In this document: positions 1-5,467 of the stretch, in pieces
Numbering within the stretch: position 1 is the stretch's first letter
How the letters are laid out: every line of letters begins with the position of its first letter
Source: Saprospirales bacterium
Lineage (GTDB): Bacteria > Bacteroidota > Bacteroidia > Chitinophagales > Saprospiraceae
Reading direction: 5' to 3'
DNA: 8,284 nt
NCBI GenBank assembly: GCA_003559985.1
Contig: PWJP01000127.1
Location: 1-8,284 of the forward strand
Made by a program: the position numbers and the translations under genes
Notes under the pieces: generated by a model
The model's database searches: none
Seen by the model: only the letters and a program-made list of their open reading frames with translations
What the model was told of the DNA's origin: nothing

Positions 1-126
1 AAGTCCACTACTTTCCCAGAGTAGTACGTGCTCCTTGCGTTGATTTTCGCTCATATCGTTTTGCGCAAAGATCAGTCAGGAATTTAGACCGGAAAAGATG
101 GGGTTGGTTGGGTGCTTACGTCTTTC

Positions 127-155
127 AGGCCCGGTCCTGGGGAATTAGGTTTCAC
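127..155 (+). repeat. Dispersed module AGGCCCGGTC...AGGTTTCAC, copy 1
   Basis: AGGCCCGGTC (127-136), a 10-bp spacer, then AGGTTTCAC (147-155). The same two blocks recur at 3026-3053 with a 9-bp spacer of unrelated sequence. Two exact blocks at nearly the same distance in both non-coding tracts make chance unlikely. Function unknown. Confidence 0.6.
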
Positions 156-260
156 GCAAAGGGAACGAAGGCTGTATTCAGTAATTCAATGATTTTCCGT
201 TAATTATGAGAATCGAAGGGTTTCAAATCTTGTATAGGTTCCTACGCGGAGAACGCGGCA

Positions 261-274
261 GTTTTGAGTTTTGA
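261..274 (+). repeat. Two 7-bp units GTTTTGA
   Basis: Two perfect tandem GTTTTGA heptamers (261-267, 268-274), followed by GTTGC. Only two units, so weak alone, but the 7-bp period matches the longer arrays at 414, 1080, 1176, 2884, 3076 and 3593. Confidence 0.45.
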
Positions 275-372
275 GTTGCTTTTTCTAGCGCAAAAGTTTG
301 GCTTTCAGCAATATATATTGTTAGGGGTTGTTGATTTTCGAGAATATTTTCAGCGCATACTGCCTTGCCCAC

Positions 373-404
373 CTTTGCGCTTTCTCTGCGATCTCTGCGG
401 TGAA
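373..404 (+). repeat. CTTTGCG/CTCTGCG array, copy 1
   Basis: CTTTGCG at 373, CTCTGCG at 384 and 393, start-to-start spacing 11 and 9, ending in GGTGA. The array at 3269-3304 has CTCTGCG, CTCCGCG, CTCTGCG, CTCTGCG with spacing 11, 9, 9 and also ends in GGTGA. It is preceded by GATTTTCGAGAATATTTT (about 332-349), matched by TATTTTCGAGGATATTTC at about 3155-3172. Confidence 0.65.
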
Positions 405-413
405 CCTGATGGG

Positions 414-465
414 TTGATGGCGGATGGTTGATGGTCAATGGCTTTTTGAGAACGTAAGTATCTTA
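414..465 (+). repeat. Heptamer array NNNATGG with conserved tail, copy 1
   Basis: Four tandem 7-bp units: TTGATGG (414-420), CGGATGG (421-427), TTGATGG (428-434), TCAATGG (435-441). The following tail (GAGAACGTAAGTATCTT, about 448-464) is matched at 3103-3120 by GGAGAGCGTAAGTGTTA after another four-unit array. Array plus tail (421-465 and 3076-3120) therefore behave as one dispersed module. Confidence 0.65.
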
Positions 466-550
466 CCTTCGGTTTGTTATAGAATTGTTGGGGTTATTAA
501 CCTAGAGGGATTTTAGGTCCACCGTTCCCCTGTGTTGAATTAAAAAATTG

Positions 551-700
551 TTAGCCATTTTTTTATGATTGATTAAATTTCTTAAATCGTAAACAGGTGA
601 CTACCGGTCGTTGATATGAATTTTGATGGCTGGAATTTATGGGAGGGCAAATACGCACGGCCGTGCGTATCTACAGATATTAACCCTATCCGCTTGCCCC
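551..700 (+). repeat. 150-bp dispersed direct repeat, copy 1
   Basis: Aligned without gaps to 3322-3471 (offset 2771 bp), 129 of 150 positions are identical by hand count. Positions 611-690 are most conserved (73/80). It contains a perfect 20-bp palindrome (651-670) and ends in the CCGCTTGCCCC block that begins a 28-bp module. The copies lie in the same orientation either side of the 1210-2553 gene. It encodes no recognisable protein. Confidence 0.85.
651..670. repeat. Perfect 20-bp palindrome
   Basis: ATACGCACGGCCGTGCGTAT equals its own reverse complement. In the second copy (3422-3441) two substitutions break the centre while the outer six bases of each arm remain. An outer pair GGGCAA (645-650) / TTGCCC (694-699) could extend a folded structure here, but it too is broken in copy 2, so pairing has not been maintained. 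Confidence 0.8.
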
Positions 701-715
701 CATCCCTTTGGTGGG
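688..715 (+). repeat. 28-bp module (CCGCTTGCCCCCA...CTTTGGTGGG), forward copy
   Basis: Compared with the reverse complement of 3053-3080, 25 of 28 positions match, the three differences being adjacent in the middle. Diverged or shortened forward versions are at about 3459-3488 and 3622-3643. The CCCCCA and TTTGGTGGG arms can pair imperfectly, so it is a small stem-loop module found in both orientations. Confidence 0.65.
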
Positions 716-732
716 ATATTCCCGATCTTTGT

Positions 733-753
733 ACTTTCCAAACTTTGTACTTT
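733..753 (+). repeat. ACTTT array, 9/7-bp spacing
   Basis: ACTTT begins at 733, 742 and 749 (spacing 9 and 7), with a related ATCTTT just before. It belongs with the longer array at 1176-1210, which has spacing 7, 9, 7, 7. Confidence 0.55.
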
Positions 754-754
754 C

Positions 755-798
755 AACTGAACCCTTTGCGTCTTCCTTTGCGGCTTTGCGGCTTTGCA
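755..798 (+). repeat. CTTTGCG octamer array, copy 1
   Basis: CTTTGCG at 764, 776 and 784 and CTTTGCA at 792 (spacing 12, 8, 8). The first 28 bases (755-782, starting AACTGAACCCT) match 2828-2855 at 25 of 28 positions, so this module too has a second copy in non-coding tract 2. Confidence 0.6.
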
Positions 799-1079
799 AG
801 AAACCGATTCGCACATTGTCTGAATCACGGATTAAATGGATTACCCGGATTGCACAGATTTCTTACTGGAACAAACTATCTGGATATAGCACCTTTGCGT
901 ACTTGGCGTGAAATCCTATCTTCAATTAGGAGCCCTCCAGGTGACGTATTTTGCGGAAATACAAATGAAGTGATGAATACAGCCTCTGCGCCCTCCGCGT
1001 GAAACCAATTCCATACCAAAGAATTACCTCAAGATTCCCAATTACTGCCGAGGAGTCAGAATTTGCGCTATGCACCCCC

Positions 1080-1114
1080 AATTCGTAATTCATAATTCGC
1101 AATTCGTAATTAAT
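1080..1114 (+). repeat. Heptamer array AATTCRY
   Basis: Tandem 7-bp units AATTCGT (1080), AATTCAT (1087), AATTCGC (1094), AATTCGT (1101), then a degenerate AATTAAT (1108). Read on the minus strand it gives a spurious repetitive peptide (NYELRIMNYEL), which is why the open frame at 926-1156 is not called as a gene. Confidence 0.75.
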
Positions 1115-1175
1115 TAATACACAAGTCATTGCGCCCCTACACGGAAATTCATTCAAAACCTATACGCAATTATCA

Positions 1176-1210
1176 ACTTTCTACTTTCCGAACTTTCCAC
1201 TTTGTACTTT
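1176..1210 (+). repeat. Heptamer array ACTTTNN at the 3' end of the secreted-protein gene
   Basis: ACTTT starts at 1176, 1183, 1192, 1199 and 1206 (7, 9, 7, 7). The last T (1210) is also the final base of the minus-strand gene's TGA stop codon (TCA at 1210-1212), so the array begins exactly where coding ends. Confidence 0.75.
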
Positions 1211-2553
1211 CAATACTGCGTACCGGATTCCTCCAAAACCGAAAACAGAAGCGTCCTTACATTGACAGAGAAATCCCGGAACCGGGCAGCAATTTGACGG
1301 TTCAATAAGTCCAACTCTTCATTTTCCGACTCCTCAATTGCCATTTGGCGGAGTTTCTGTAAATCGGATGCATGGCGGGCCTCAATCATAGGGTCATCAA
1401 CCAGAGACCTGGGCATGGCATCGATTACCGCCTCGCTCATTTCATCCGCCTTTTGCGCAGCGTGATAAGAGGCCACCTTTCGCGCAAATTGATCATCAAA
1501 CTCAGGCAATTCCGAGTCTCCTCTCAACGCCCTTAAAAACAAATGATCCACCTCCCCACTCCGATGAGCTTCAGTCAAAACAGCGTGTTGATAGGCTTCA
1601 ATAACCATGTGCCGGTTGGAAACCAATTGAATCATATCCCTTTGCCGGCTTTCGTCACCGCGCATTGCGTGAAGTTGGCTCACAACCATTTGAAGTACTG
1701 AAAAGCCCGGCAAGGGACTGCTGTGATACGGCATGCTCAAATCCCCTGCGTAGTGCATGCTCCAGCCGAGAAAACGCCAGCCCCAGTAATCCTCACCTTG
1801 ATTAAATGCAAAAACCGACAGCGCACGGTAGAGAAAAAGCCGCGATTCGAGCAAGCTGTTGTCCAAAAAGGGCGCAACCGCATATACTATCCCTGGTTCG
1901 TGGTAAAAAGCCATGTGAAAAGGCCCCTGGGAACTATTGACCAAATTGGGATTGCCAAAAGGCTGGTTTCCAAATCCGTACTCCCGCCCGTGAGGAGTGT
2001 CATTGTCCTCAAAGAGTCCCAGGTCAAAGCCGTAATCCGGTTCGTCATTCGCACTCACCAACACATCCAGTGCATCTGCTTTCTGCCCCTCCCGCAATTG
2101 CCGGTAAACGGTCTCCCGCTCCTTTCCAAGGTTGTCAAACAGGCTGAGTTCAGCCGGGTCCAGGACCAGGTGTTCTTCAGCAGTTTCCCCGGGCATCAGA
2201 TGCAGATAAAGCGGAATTTTGCTCTCCGGGTGTATCCTGATTGCACGCAAAAAAGAGGTCCTGAGTTCGGCACCTTTTAGTTCCGGATTAAAGCGGAGAT
2301 CGTCCGGTCTCTGCCGGTAATTATGCAAATGCTCCTCAGCCCATTTTTCGTGCTCTTCCAAAAAATCGGCCATCTCCCGGCTGTTTGCTTCCAAAAAGGT
2401 CACCAGCTCCCGAACCTCCACTGAATCCATCTCCTCCCAAACCTCCAACTCCTCCAGGACAGGTCGAACCAGCAGAGGATGCTCAGCCCACGCACTTCCA
2501 ATCGCAGGAAACATCAACAATACCACAGCAGAAAAAATCATCCTCAATCCCAT
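1210..2553 (-). CDS. Exported protein of the zinc-dependent phospholipase C / S1-P1 nuclease type
   Basis: A 447-residue protein. Residues 1-21 form a signal peptide (R4, hydrophobic core AVVLLMF, end IGSA), so it should be exported. Cleavage after A21 would make W22 the mature N-terminus, with H25 close behind; in this superfamily the N-terminal Trp and a nearby His bind zinc. Further candidate ligands are H213 (PFHMAF), H267-x3-D271-x5-H277 (HYAGDLSMPYH), the same spacing as in Bacillus phospholipase C, and H315-x3-E319 (HMVIE). Glu at the last site favours phospholipase C type over S1/P1 nuclease, which has Asp. The ligand Asp is unclear (D177, D183 or D185). Residues 33-90 are acidic and probably helical, a region I do not recognise. 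At 447 residues it is longer than classical members (about 245-290). Substrate unknown; fold assignment is inference. The gene stands alone between repeat tracts; M5 is an alternative start (see promoter). Confidence 0.75.
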   Translation of the reverse strand: MGLRMIFSAVVLLMFPAIGSAWAEHPLLVRPVLEELEVWEEMDSVEVRELVTFLEANSREMADFLEEHEKWAEEHLHNYRQRPDDLRFNPELKGAELRTSFLRAIRIHPESKIPLYLHLMPGETAEEHLVLDPAELSLFDNLGKERETVYRQLREGQKADALDVLVSANDEPDYGFDLGLFEDNDTPHGREYGFGNQPFGNPNLVNSSQGPFHMAFYHEPGIVYAVAPFLDNSLLESRLFLYRALSVFAFNQGEDYWGWRFLGWSMHYAGDLSMPYHSSPLPGFSVLQMVVSQLHAMRGDESRQRDMIQLVSNRHMVIEAYQHAVLTEAHRSGEVDHLFLRALRGDSELPEFDDQFARKVASYHAAQKADEMSEAVIDAMPRSLVDDPMIEARHASDLQKLRQMAIEESENEELDLLNRQIAARFRDFSVNVRTLLFSVLEESGTQY

Positions 2554-2558
2554 GGCAA

Positions 2559-2588
2559 CAAAGATAAGGTTTATGGTTTACTTGATAA
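2559..2588 (-). promoter_or_regulatory. Bacteroidota-type promoter of the secreted-protein gene, nearly leaderless
   Basis: On the minus strand TTA (2588-2586), 19 bp, then TATCTTTG (2566-2559): a full match to the TAnnTTTG -7 box and two of three bases of the -33 TTG. Transcription would start near 2554, next to the ATG at 2553, giving a nearly leaderless mRNA or use of the ATG at 2541 (M5). The M1 start keeps Arg4 in the signal peptide, so I keep it. Confidence 0.5.
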
Positions 2589-2625
2589 GCGGATATTGGC
2601 TGATGGTATACTCAGTTGTGAATTG

Positions 2626-2649
2626 GTGAGTCTGTGAGTTTGTGAGTGT
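2626..2649 (+). repeat. Octamer array GTGAGTNT
   Basis: Three tandem 8-bp units, GTGAGTCT (2626), GTGAGTTT (2634), GTGAGTGT (2642), with one variable position. It lies about 70 bp upstream of the minus-strand gene start. Confidence 0.6.
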
Positions 2650-2750
2650 CTTATTTAGACGTTAGTGCCGAATAGTGAACAATATATCTAATTTTTAATA
2701 GTGTAAATTTTAGAGTATTTATTTCAACCAATCAGTCCATGAAAAAGAAA

Positions 2751-2830
2751 TGAATCCCGTAGGGATGACATGATTATAATAATCGCTTCACCGAAAAATT
2801 AAAACCCCGTAGGGGTGAAATAATTTTAAC
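2751..2830 (+). repeat. Two GTA-loop hairpin units with 50-bp period
   Basis: Unit a (2751-2780) has stem TCCC/GGGA (2755-2758, 2762-2765) around loop GTA. Unit b (2801-2830) has stem ACCCC/GGGGT (2804-2808, 2812-2816) around the same loop. Each is followed by GACATGATTATAAT or GAAATAATTTTAAC. The units are exactly 50 bp apart. Stem changes are paired: T:A in unit a is replaced by C:G in unit b (2755:2765 against 2805:2815), which supports a conserved fold. From memory, CCCGTAGGG-type intergenic repeats recur in Bacteroidota genomes; this is unverified. Confidence 0.65.
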
Positions 2831-2855
2831 TGAACCCTCTGCGCCTTTCTTTGCG
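2828..2855 (+). repeat. AACTGAACCCT/CTTTGCG module, copy 2
   Basis: Matches 755-782 at 25 of 28 positions, and all three differences are C/T transitions. It directly follows hairpin unit b, whereas copy 1 follows an ACTTT array, so the modules combine differently in the two tracts. Confidence 0.6.
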
Positions 2856-2883
2856 ACTTGGCTGCTTTGCGCGAAACAACAGG

Positions 2884-2911
2884 TTGATGGCTGATGACCT
2901 ATGGCTCATGG
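2884..2911 (+). repeat. Heptamer array NNNATGG, copy 2
   Basis: TTGATGG (2884), CTGATGA (2891), CCTATGG (2898), CTCATGG (2905): four 7-bp units of the same family as 414-441, here without the GCGTAAGT-like tail. Confidence 0.65.
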
Positions 2912-3025
2912 TTGCTTCGCCGTTAGTGCAAGGTTTCCTGCATCATATCGATTTTATTGGGTTATTTTTATTTGTAGGATTTCGTCGGTGCATACCGTTT
3001 CGGTGGCAACCAGGCCGCTTTTTTA

Positions 3026-3053
3026 AGGCCCGGTCTTTCGGTAAAGGTTTCAC
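3026..3053 (+). repeat. Dispersed module AGGCCCGGTC...AGGTTTCAC, copy 2
   Basis: Both end blocks are identical to 127-155 (AGGCCCGGTC 3026-3035, AGGTTTCAC 3045-3053). Its last base is the first base of the inverted 28-bp module, a junction not present in copy 1. Confidence 0.6.
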
Positions 3054-3080
3054 CCACCAAAGTTTTGGGGGCAAGCGGAT
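3053..3080 (-). repeat. 28-bp module, inverted copy
   Basis: The reverse complement matches 688-715 at 25 of 28 positions. It runs directly into the NNNATGG heptamer array, with which it shares the CGGAT bases at 3076-3080. Confidence 0.65.
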
Positions 3081-3120
3081 GGTTGTTGGTTGATGGCTTT
3101 TGGAGAGCGTAAGTGTTATA
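3076..3120 (+). repeat. Heptamer array NNNATGG with conserved tail, copy 3
   Basis: CGGATGG (3076), TTGTTGG (3083), TTGATGG (3090), CTTTTGG (3097), then the GAGAGCGTAAGT tail that also follows the array at 414-441. Confidence 0.6.
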
Positions 3121-3268
3121 TATTCTAAGTTTTATGTGTTTTTTGGATTGTTTATTTTCGAGGATATTTCACACTCTCCGGGACCTCTGTGACTCTGCGG
3201 TGATCCTTTACTTCCCATTGACTCACCGCCGAGGACGCAATGGACGCAAAGGAAGTCGCTGAGCTTTT

Positions 3269-3304
3269 CTCTGCGCTTTCTCCGCGAACTCTGCGATCTC
3301 TGCG
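3269..3304 (+). repeat. CTCTGCG array, copy 2
   Basis: CTCTGCG 3269, CTCCGCG 3280, CTCTGCG 3289, CTCTGCG 3298 (spacing 11, 9, 9), ending GGTGA. Relative to 373-404 it has one extra 9-bp unit. A shorter relative (CTCTGTGACTCTGCGGTGA) lies just upstream at about 3184-3202. Confidence 0.6.
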
Positions 3305-3321
3305 GTGATCCCAACAAACTA

Positions 3322-3471
3322 TTGGCCAATTATTTATGATTAATTAAAATTCTTAAACTGTAAGCAGTTAACCACCAGTTGTTGATATGAATTTTGATTG
3401 ATGGAATTTGTGGTAGGTCAAATACGCAAGGCCGAGCGTATCTACAGATATTAACCCTATCCGCTTACCCC
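3322..3471 (+). repeat. 150-bp dispersed direct repeat, copy 2
   Basis: Gap-free partner of 551-700 with 21 substitutions in 150 positions by hand count. The blocks TTGATATGAA, CTACAGATAT and TAACCCTATC are unchanged. The internal palindrome is degraded to matching outer arms (3422-3441). Confidence 0.85.
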
Positions 3472-3509
3472 CCAATGCTTTGAGTGGGGAGCAGGCGACG
3501 CTTTGGGGG
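3469..3509 (+). repeat. Inverted repeat with 10-bp arms
   Basis: CCCCCAATGC (3469-3478) pairs with GCTTTGGGGG (3500-3509) apart from one T:T mismatch, leaving a 21-base loop. It starts in the 28-bp-module relative at the end of 150-bp copy 2. There is no T-run after it, so I do not call a terminator. Confidence 0.5.
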
Positions 3510-3592
3510 AGGATTCAACCCCAAGGAATGTAGGGGGTGTTTGTTTAAGATGGCAGGCGTTATGTCTCTACAACCTTTACTGCTCCCAAACA

Positions 3593-3643
3593 CCATCCGC
3601 CATTGTCCATTGTTAACTAGCCTGCCCCCAATCCTTTGGTGGG
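3593..3643. repeat. Inverted NNNATGG heptamers followed by a short CCCCCAA...TTTGGTGGG module
   Basis: CCATCCG (3593), CCATTGT (3600), CCATTGT (3607) are 7-bp units; on the minus strand they read ACAATGG, ACAATGG, CGGATGG, the same family as 414-441. TGCCCCCA...TTTGGTGGG (3622-3643) is a shortened 28-bp module in forward orientation. Confidence 0.55.
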
Positions 3644-3707
3644 TCCATTAAGACTGAACCTTTCAAAAAAATCACCCTAAAATCCGTCTGGTTTTCGAAG
3701 AAAGCAA

Positions 3708-3737
3708 TATATTCGGCCCTTCAAAAAAACGACCTTT
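3708..3737 (+). promoter_or_regulatory. Weak candidate promoter and leader of fhs
   Basis: TATATTCG (3708-3715) differs from TAnnTTTG at one base, but no TTG sits at the expected -33 distance. The leader contains CCCTTCAAAAAAACGACCTT just before the ATG and no Shine-Dalgarno. A similar block (CCTTTCAAAAAAATCACC) lies 59 bp upstream at about 3658. Confidence 0.25.
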
Positions 3738-5405
3738 ATGAACGATATCGATATAGCCCGGAAGACACCCATGGCCCACATCGGCCAGATAGCTGAAAAG
3801 CTCAACCTGAAAGAGAGCGACATTGAACTCATCGGCAAGCACAAAGCGAAGCTGCCCCTACACCTGATTGATGATAAAAAAGTCGGGGATAGCAAGCTCA
3901 TTTTGGTGTCTGCCATTTCCCCCACCCCGGCAGGCGAGGGAAAAACGACAGTGAGCATTGGTTTGAGTCAGGGATTGAACAAAATCGGCAAACCGACCAC
4001 CGTGGTATTGCGCGAACCCTCCCTGGGCCCTGTATTTGGAATCAAGGGAGGCGCTACAGGAGGCGGTTACTCCCAGGTGGTACCCATGGAGGATATCAAC
4101 CTGCACTTTACCGGCGATTTTTCAGCCATTGAGAAGGCCCACAACCTGCTTTCCGCTCTTATCGATAACAACATCCAAAGCAAAACCCGCAGCCTGAATA
4201 TTGACCCCCGCACCGTATTGTGGAAAAGAGTGATGGACATGAACGACCGTGCACTTCGAAACACTGTTGTAGGACTGGGAGGTACCGGCTCCGGTATTCC
4301 GAGGGAGACGGGATTTGACATCACAGCAGCTTCAGAAATCATGGCCATTTTGTGTCTGGCCAACGACCTGAGCGATTTGAAAAAGCGCCTGGGCAATATT
4401 TTTGTCGGATTCACTTTTGACAAAAAGCCCATTTATGCCAGGGACCTCAACGCCCAGGGTGCCATGGCCGCCCTGATGAAGGACGCCATCAAACCCAATT
4501 TGGTCCAAACCCTCGAGCACACCCCTGCAATCATCCACGGCGGACCTTTTGCCAATATCGCACAGGGAACCAACAGCGTCATTGCCACCAAGATGGGACT
4601 CTCATTGAGCAAATACGTAGTAACCGAAGCCGGATTTGGTTTTGACCTGGGAGCCGAGAAATTTTTCGATATCAAGTGCCAGAGTGCGGGACTGTCGCCA
4701 AGCGCTGTCGTACTGGTAGCTACTGTCCGAGCACTGAAATACCACGGAGGGGTTTCATTAAAAGAATTGAACGCTCCCAATACCAAAGCCGTGAAGAAAG
4801 GACTTGAAAACCTGGAAAAACACCTTGAAAACATCAAGGCCTTTAACGTCACCCCGGTGGTGGCCATCAATGCATTCACCTTAGATACAGAGGATGAGCA
4901 CCAGGCCATAAAACAAAAGTGCAGCGAACTGGGTGTAAAAGCCGTAATTGCTGACATCTGGGGTAAAGGTGGAGAAGGAGGGACAGACCTCGCCCGTGAA
5001 GTAGCGGAGGTCGTTGACCAGGATCAGCCCCCTTTCAAACCCATTTACCAATGGGACGAACCAGTGGAGGAAAAAATACGCAAGGTAGCCACTCGAATAT
5101 ACGGAGCAGCGGCCATCGATTATACCAAAAAGGCCAAAAATAACCTCCGGAAAATTGAGCGCCTCGGCCTCCAACACCTCCCCGTCTGTATCGCCAAAAC
5201 CCAAAAATCCCTCAGTGACAATCCGGCACTACTGGGACGCCCAAAGGATTTTGTGGTAACGGTAAGGGAGATTGAAATCGCAGCCGGTGCCGGATTTCTG
5301 GTGCCGATCACCGGTGACATCATGCGGATGCCCGGTCTGCCTGCCACACCGGCGGCGGAAGGTATTGATATTGATGAGGATGGGAAGATATGTGGCTTGT
5401 TTTAG
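3738..5405 (+). CDS. fhs: Formate-tetrahydrofolate ligase (10-formyl-THF synthetase)
   Basis: Catalyses formate + ATP + tetrahydrofolate to 10-formyl-tetrahydrofolate + ADP + phosphate in the cytoplasm, feeding one-carbon units to purine and formyl-Met synthesis or, in reverse, releasing formate. At 555 residues it is full length for the bacterial enzyme. Visible signatures are the nucleotide-binding loop TPAGEGKTT (63-71), the family motif GIKGGATGGGY (101-111) within a conserved run REPSLGPVFG...FTGD (92-127), and the second family motif VATVRALKYHGG (327-338). The glycine-rich C-terminal part (MRMPGLPATPAA) is also typical. The start fits the usual family N-terminus (IDIARKTPMAHIGQIAEKL). 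No other folate gene (folD, glyA) is adjacent, so it is probably transcribed alone. It faces the ASCH-like gene convergently with 62 bp between stops and no clear terminator. No frameshift or missing signature residue. Confidence 0.97.
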   Translation: MNDIDIARKTPMAHIGQIAEKLNLKESDIELIGKHKAKLPLHLIDDKKVGDSKLILVSAISPTPAGEGKTTVSIGLSQGLNKIGKPTTVVLREPSLGPVFGIKGGATGGGYSQVVPMEDINLHFTGDFSAIEKAHNLLSALIDNNIQSKTRSLNIDPRTVLWKRVMDMNDRALRNTVVGLGGTGSGIPRETGFDITAASEIMAILCLANDLSDLKKRLGNIFVGFTFDKKPIYARDLNAQGAMAALMKDAIKPNLVQTLEHTPAIIHGGPFANIAQGTNSVIATKMGLSLSKYVVTEAGFGFDLGAEKFFDIKCQSAGLSPSAVVLVATVRALKYHGGVSLKELNAPNTKAVKKGLENLEKHLENIKAFNVTPVVAINAFTLDTEDEHQAIKQKCSELGVKAVIADIWGKGGEGGTDLAREVAEVVDQDQPPFKPIYQWDEPVEEKIRKVATRIYGAAAIDYTKKAKNNLRKIERLGLQHLPVCIAKTQKSLSDNPALLGRPKDFVVTVREIEIAAGAGFLVPITGDIMRMPGLPATPAAEGIDIDEDGKICGLF

Positions 5406-5467
5406 ATAGGCGTAGGAGGGGCTGGAGATCGGGAGGCTTTAGGAATGAAAATGCACTTCCTGGCTAC

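Larger units (their letters stand above)
1..1209. other. Non-coding tract 1, mosaic of short repeats
   Basis: No credible gene is visible in these 1.2 kb. Open frames up to 128 codons exist (for example 616-1002 plus, 223-438 minus), but their translations are readings of the repeat modules and resemble no family I know. The tract is a chain of short modules, several of which recur at 2580-3650: an AGGCCCGGTC/AGGTTTCAC pair, CTCTGCG arrays, 7-bp arrays, and a 150-bp dispersed repeat. The first 120 bp hold only a small inverted repeat (ACTACT 7-12 with AGTAGT 20-25) and the palindrome TTTGCGCAAA (60-69), neither assignable to a function. I see no tRNA or rRNA here. Confidence 0.75.
2567..3737. 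other. Non-coding tract 2, mosaic of short repeats
   Basis: About 1.17 kb with no convincing gene. Open frames such as 2851-3093 (plus) and 3132-3329 (minus) read through the repeats. In order it holds GTGAG octamers, two GTAG-loop hairpins, an AACTGAACCCT/CTTTGCG module, heptamer arrays, the AGGCCCGGTC module, an inverted 28-bp module, CTCTGCG arrays, the second 150-bp repeat, a long hairpin and another heptamer array. Most also occur in tract 1 but in a different order. The last 90 bp before fhs are its leader and promoter region. Confidence 0.7.

Noticed and set aside
1..70. Small inverted repeat and TTTGCGCAAA palindrome as terminator or operator
   Set aside because: The six-base stem lacks a T-run and no neighbouring gene is visible to tie either to.
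223..438. 71-codon open frame, minus strand
   Set aside because: It reads through the CTCTGCG and NNNATGG arrays; no motif and no promoter.
616..1002. 128-codon open frame, plus strand
   Set aside because: It covers the 150-bp repeat, the ACTTT and CTTTGCG arrays; the translation is low-quality repeat reading without a family resemblance or promoter.
926..1156. 76-codon open frame, minus strand
   Set aside because: Its repetitive NYELRIMNYEL segment is simply the AATTCRY heptamer array translated.
1723..2280. 185-codon open frame, plus strand
   Set aside because: It lies antisense to the secreted-protein gene, whose own frame has a signal peptide and metal-site motifs.
2851..3093. 80-codon open frame, plus strand
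   Set aside because: It spans heptamers and other repeat modules shared with tract 1, and its composition is not protein-like.
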